Positions 60,425 through 64,000 of a DNA stretch of 64,000 nt are shown here, piece by piece. Location: contig JAGPNK010000003.1 of NCBI GenBank assembly GCA_020746835.1, positions 186,001 to 250,000 on the forward strand, given 5' to 3'. Source of the stretch: Stachybotrys elegans. Lineage: Eukaryota > Ascomycota > Sordariomycetes > Hypocreales > Stachybotryaceae. The notes beneath the pieces were generated by a model. It was not told where the DNA came from and made no database searches. It worked only from the letters and a program-made list of their open reading frames with translations. The translations under genes and the position numbers were made by a program. Position 1 is the stretch's first letter. Each line of letters begins with the position of its first letter.

Positions 60425-60660
60425 ACGAACTTTTACCCCTGGCACGTCCGGCTTAGCCGGCCATCCCACTCGCAGGATGTATGTCAGCAGAGGGGAATGC
60501 CGTGCCACAATCGACTAGCAGCTAGGAGCTTTTATTAGGCACCTTGTCCTTCAGTTCCAGATACCTGCGAGTTTGAGCCAAGGCGCCCATATTCAGGGAA
60601 GGGATGAGCACTGTTATGCTGCCGATCGGGCCTGATGTCTTCCGGGCTTCCGAGACCGGA
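60425..60660 (+). repeat. Copy B of a diverged direct repeat
   Basis: Partner of 57934-58200 in the same orientation (see there). Ends just before the 3' side of the urea permease gene. Confidence 0.6.
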
Positions 60661-60721
60661 TTTTCAGGTATTGTGATAGCCATGAACCTAATCTCGTATC
60701 ATTTTATCATGTGAGCTGATT

Positions 60722-62836
60722 CTAGACCTTGGTGCTAGAGCTGTCGATTTTCTCATCCCCGTTCTTCCGCTCCTCCTCCGTTGGCGTGGCCCTACCACTC
60801 AGTGCCGGCTCGCCTGCCACCACCGTCGGGAAATTGGGCTTTCTGAGCCCGAGCATCGTGCTAATGACCTTGGCCAGGGTGACCCGGCTTTCCCAAAGTG
60901 GATAAATGACGATGGCGATGAAGCTGCAGAAGATCCATATGATGCCCACAACCACCCAGCCCGTGAAGAACTCTCTACTGAAAATGTAACCCGAGCCGTA
61001 GAGTGGCATCGGCCAGAGAACGAGGAGCGAAACTGCGAGGAGCACAGTGGTTACCGAGGCAATCTTGAATGCCCGATCAAGCTTCTTCCGTTCTGCCGCC
61101 CAGTCCGCTTCCTGCACCCTTTCCAATTCAAGAATAGCCTCGGGGCTGAGGCCAGCATCCTTGGCGATTTCATGATCGTCTGCTTGGCGAATCTCGAGCA
61201 TGGACTGCCAATCGTATTTATCCAACCCGAAGATGAGGGTAAAGATGGGAACAAAGATGATGGGGGATAGAAGCGCTGTCAGGTTGCCGGCCAACATAGG
61301 GTTGTTAGATCCCGTGCAGGTGACATCGAGGACGCCGCACGTCCTGCTTGCGGTAACGAGCCAGGCGACGATGGCACAGATGGCACCAAGAATGGGAGAC
61401 AAGGTGGCAGCCCACTTGTTCTGACCCTTCCACATGAGTGTCAATGTGGCCGGGATGACAGCCGCTGAGATGAGGACACCCATGAGGAGGTACATGTATC
61501 CCATTGAAATGCCGTTGTACCAAAGACCGACGGAGACCAGGCAGATGATCACTGCATAAACGATCATGGCCATGTGAGACATCCAGACAAGCTTCTTGCC
61601 TGAAGCATTAGGGTCGATGTATGCCCGATACACGTCATATGTAACAATCGACGAAACAGCAATGAGTTCCGAGTTGAAGGATGAGGTGACGGCCAAAAAG
61701 ACCACGACAAGCGTAGCTCCGGCGCCACCTTGGCCCAGCAAGGCTACGGCGGCATATGGGAGGGCGAGACCAGCCGACACCTCGGCATCAGTCATGCGAT
61801 TGGGATACGTTGGGAACCGAGGGCTGGATTCGAGAGCTAGAGCCGACAGACCGAGCGTCGTAGCGGTCAACCACGGAATGGCGAACCAGGCAAGACCGCC
61901 CATGATGTAGCCAGGTAAAGCATGAACAGGGTGGGCGGCAATGGCTTTCTGGGAATAGCCTGCATCGAGGAACACAGTGCCAAAGTTGCCGACGATGTTG
62001 ATGACAAAGAAGGTGACACCACCCGTCGAACGCATGGTTAGGTAGCTTCCATCTCTGTTACCCGAGACCGGATGGTTCGTCGCGGCCTCGACGAGCAGGT
62101 CGTACACGGCTCCAGGACTGCCGAGGTATTCCGACGTCGCGTACGTCGTAAGCGCAAAAGTGATGATGATGATGAGCACAGCAGCGCCATGGATGTAATC
62201 CGTAATGAAGGTGGCCTTGATGCCGCCGATGAAGGTATAAGCCACGACGGGAATAGGCATCAGGAAGATGGCTGCTACTCCGTGCATACCAGTCAGGGCA
62301 TTGATAGCGGCAGCACCGCCGGCGATGAGCATCAGCGAGACGAGTATGTTAGTAACAAGGCCGAAGAATATAAAGGTGAAATGGGCGGGCGCGCCATAGC
62401 GAGCGCGGATAGCTTCCAGGAACGTATGGGCGTTGGGGGCACGTTTCTTGAGCGTGATGGCGAGGGTAGCAAAGAGGATGATCTGAACTGTGGCGCCAGA
62501 GGCATACCTATCAAGCTGTGAGAGCCGGTTTAAACAACTGCAACTAGGAGACTCCTACCAAAAGGGACCGGAAACACCATATCGGTAGCAGACGCCCGTA
62601 CTCTGCAGAAGGGTGGCGGCCCACGTCCATGACGAAGCCACAGCCGCGGCCACGAGGCCCGACTTGACGGACCGGCCCGCCGTCGTAAACATTTCCGACG
62701 TCTGGACCTCATTGTTGAAGCGCTTGAGGATGTGCGTAAGGCTGATCATGAAGATGGCAAAGGCGGCGCCGACGCCAAGCACGACGCCATAACCCACGCC
62801 TTGCGACAAGGCTGGGCCAACCGAGTTGGAGGACAT
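60722..62836 (-). CDS. DUR3: Urea/Na+(H+) symporter, DUR3 type (SSS family)
   Basis: High-affinity urea importer of the sodium:solute symporter family, plasma membrane, normally induced by nitrogen limitation. Exons 62836-62559 and 62507-60722 (GTAGGA...GATAG) give 687 aa, the usual DUR3 length. About 15 hydrophobic segments are present. Diagnostic blocks are AVASSWTWAATLLQSTGVCYRYGVSGPFW, here split as SSWTWAATLLQSTGVCY and RYGVSGPFWY across the intron, then FIGGIKATFITDYIH, GNFGTVFLDAGYSQKAIA and LAVTSSFNSELIAVSSI. The C-terminal tail is hydrophilic (GRATPTEEERKNGDEKIDSS). The symbol is by family resemblance; fungi often have several paralogues, so the exact orthologue is open. Confidence 0.93.
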
Positions 62837-64000
62837 TGCTGCTGCAGCTGCTTGTTTGCCAGAGGTGGATCTGGTTTGCGTCTTGATAGGCAGGAGATGC
62901 GCGTGCTGCAGGACTGGCGAGCGGGCGGATCTAGATATACATGGGCGGCGAGGCGTCTACCAGTGCGACGGACCTGGGCTGAGAATTACTTGAGCTGGTG
63001 CCGAGACGTTGCATTAGGGACTGGTGTCATTGCCAAGAATGCCGATAAATCCACACTGCTCCACCGTCATGACGGGATGTAAGAGGGTCCAGCGTTAACC
63101 GTTGTTTGGCTTGGCCTTGTCTGTTATCCAGAGTCTTCCCAGGCTGTTGGTAATATGCCTGGTACTTCGAGAAGAGCTGGTGATCGCCTTTCCAGAGGCA
63201 CACCATTGTCTCTGATATGACACTGTAAAGAAGCCTTCATGTTTCCAGGCCGCCGGGCACTTACAACTGGGAAACGTGGTGGTGAGATTGAGTCGATAAG
63301 ATGCGGCTTCCCTGTCTCGAGTATGATTGGATCGCGAGGCCGTGGATCGCTGATCGCTGATAAGAAGGCTGGGCATGATGTCTAGCAAATTACATACAGC
63401 GAATCAGAGGCCTTGGCTCGGCTCTTATCATAGGGCAAGGCTTGGCTGATAAGCTGGGGCTTGTATTTCCGCGGTCAGAGATGCGAGTCCTTGCTCTTTG
63501 CTCCTTTTGATCAAGTGTATGCACATAGTATGTAGAAATGCTTATCGAACGGAGTAATGGAAACGGTAAACGTTATTCAGGGCATCTGCAGAGGAGGAGA
63601 CGAGCCGCCAACCCCCACACGGCCCCGTAAATAAATAAATACCACGGCTCCGACTCCGGATTCATGACTGAGGTCCCAGCTGCTACTGCACCAGCCTTGC
63701 TGGAAGGTGTGGCGGAGGGGGTTGGTCCAGCTCACATCTGTGCCATCCCAGGAGCTCCCCAGAGGGAGCTTCTTCCCGAATCAACTGCTTGCAAATAACC
63801 TGAGGCAGAATATCGTTGAAATAAGATTGGCGCATCAACCCAACCTACTCGCAATGGTTGAGAAAATAGGAAGACGTTGTTTAAGTATTATAAGACAATC
63901 ATTTTTGGCGGTCAACTGCAGCATCAACAAGAGATTAGAAACCACATTCACAGCTGATGACCTACCGCGATCTGTCCATCCAATGAGCAGAAACATGGGC
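62837..64000. other. 1.2-kb region upstream of the urea permease
   Basis: No gene recognised up to the window edge. GATA motifs (CTTATC/GATAAG) recur, for example near 63422-63428, 63447-63453 and 63541-63545. These are candidate sites for nitrogen GATA factors, which would fit a urea permease, but such 5-6-mers are common by chance. Confidence 0.4.

Noticed and set aside
1..64000. CRISPR arrays, rRNA or tRNA genes
   Set aside because: No regularly spaced repeats, rRNA core or convincing tRNA cloverleaf was seen; tRNAs could be missed by eye.

Overview
The window reads as the nuclear genome of a filamentous ascomycete. Short spliceosomal introns (about 40-115 bp, GTRNGT donors, CTAAC/CTGAC branch sites, TAG/CAG acceptors) interrupt most genes. 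The gene families are typical of Pezizomycotina: a SAT4-type rhodopsin-like membrane protein, an NRPS-like reductase, a LaeA-like methyltransferase, a Zn2Cys6 regulator, a decayed HET gene and a DUR3-type urea permease. The secreted protease set (a Pr1C-like subtilisin and a deuterolysin) suggests Sordariomycetes, probably Hypocreales, but this is inference. No rRNA, tRNA or CRISPR array was recognised.

Left part (1-23.6 kb): a short secreted-type tyrosinase (-), a SAT4/rhodopsin-like 7-TM protein (+), a GH43 glycosidase (-) divergent from a five-exon A-T-R adenylate-forming reductase (+), a small non-autonomous repeat zone (15.8-16.2 kb), a C2H2-type zinc-finger/AT-hook protein (-), an UNC93-like membrane protein (-) and a large acidic/Gln-rich protein of unknown role (-). 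GH43 and the reductase share a 0.7-kb divergent promoter; nothing else around the reductase forms a recognisable biosynthetic cluster.

Middle (24.4-31 kb): the most unusual stretch. From about 26.9 to 24.4 kb the minus strand carries a dense ladder of spliceosomal introns separating GC-rich exons of 11-136 nt. For the last 19 exons (26371 to 24412) I could thread one open frame of about 262 codons. Its product matches nothing I know. Directly upstream in the same orientation lies a Tad/jockey-like non-LTR retrotransposon with an intact 1086-codon endonuclease/RT frame, apparently truncated at its 5' end.

Right part (31.9-64 kb): a DHA1-type MFS exporter (-), a 7-TM protein with an Asn-rich tail (+), a subtilisin-like secreted protease (-), a LaeA-like methyltransferase with a GC-AG intron (-), an AtuA/DUF4387 protein (+), a deuterolysin metalloprotease (+), a BPL_N/glutamine-amidotransferase-like protein (-), a Zn2Cys6 regulator (+), a small lipocalin-like protein (-), a second MFS transporter (-), a decayed HET-domain gene flanked by diverged direct repeats, and a urea/Na+ symporter (-). 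Two secreted proteases, exporters, a urea permease and a local regulator fit an accessory region for nutrient scavenging and interaction. Intergenic spacers are long (1-3 kb) and mostly without recognisable content. All exon structures were inferred by eye from splice consensus, frame continuity and family motifs.
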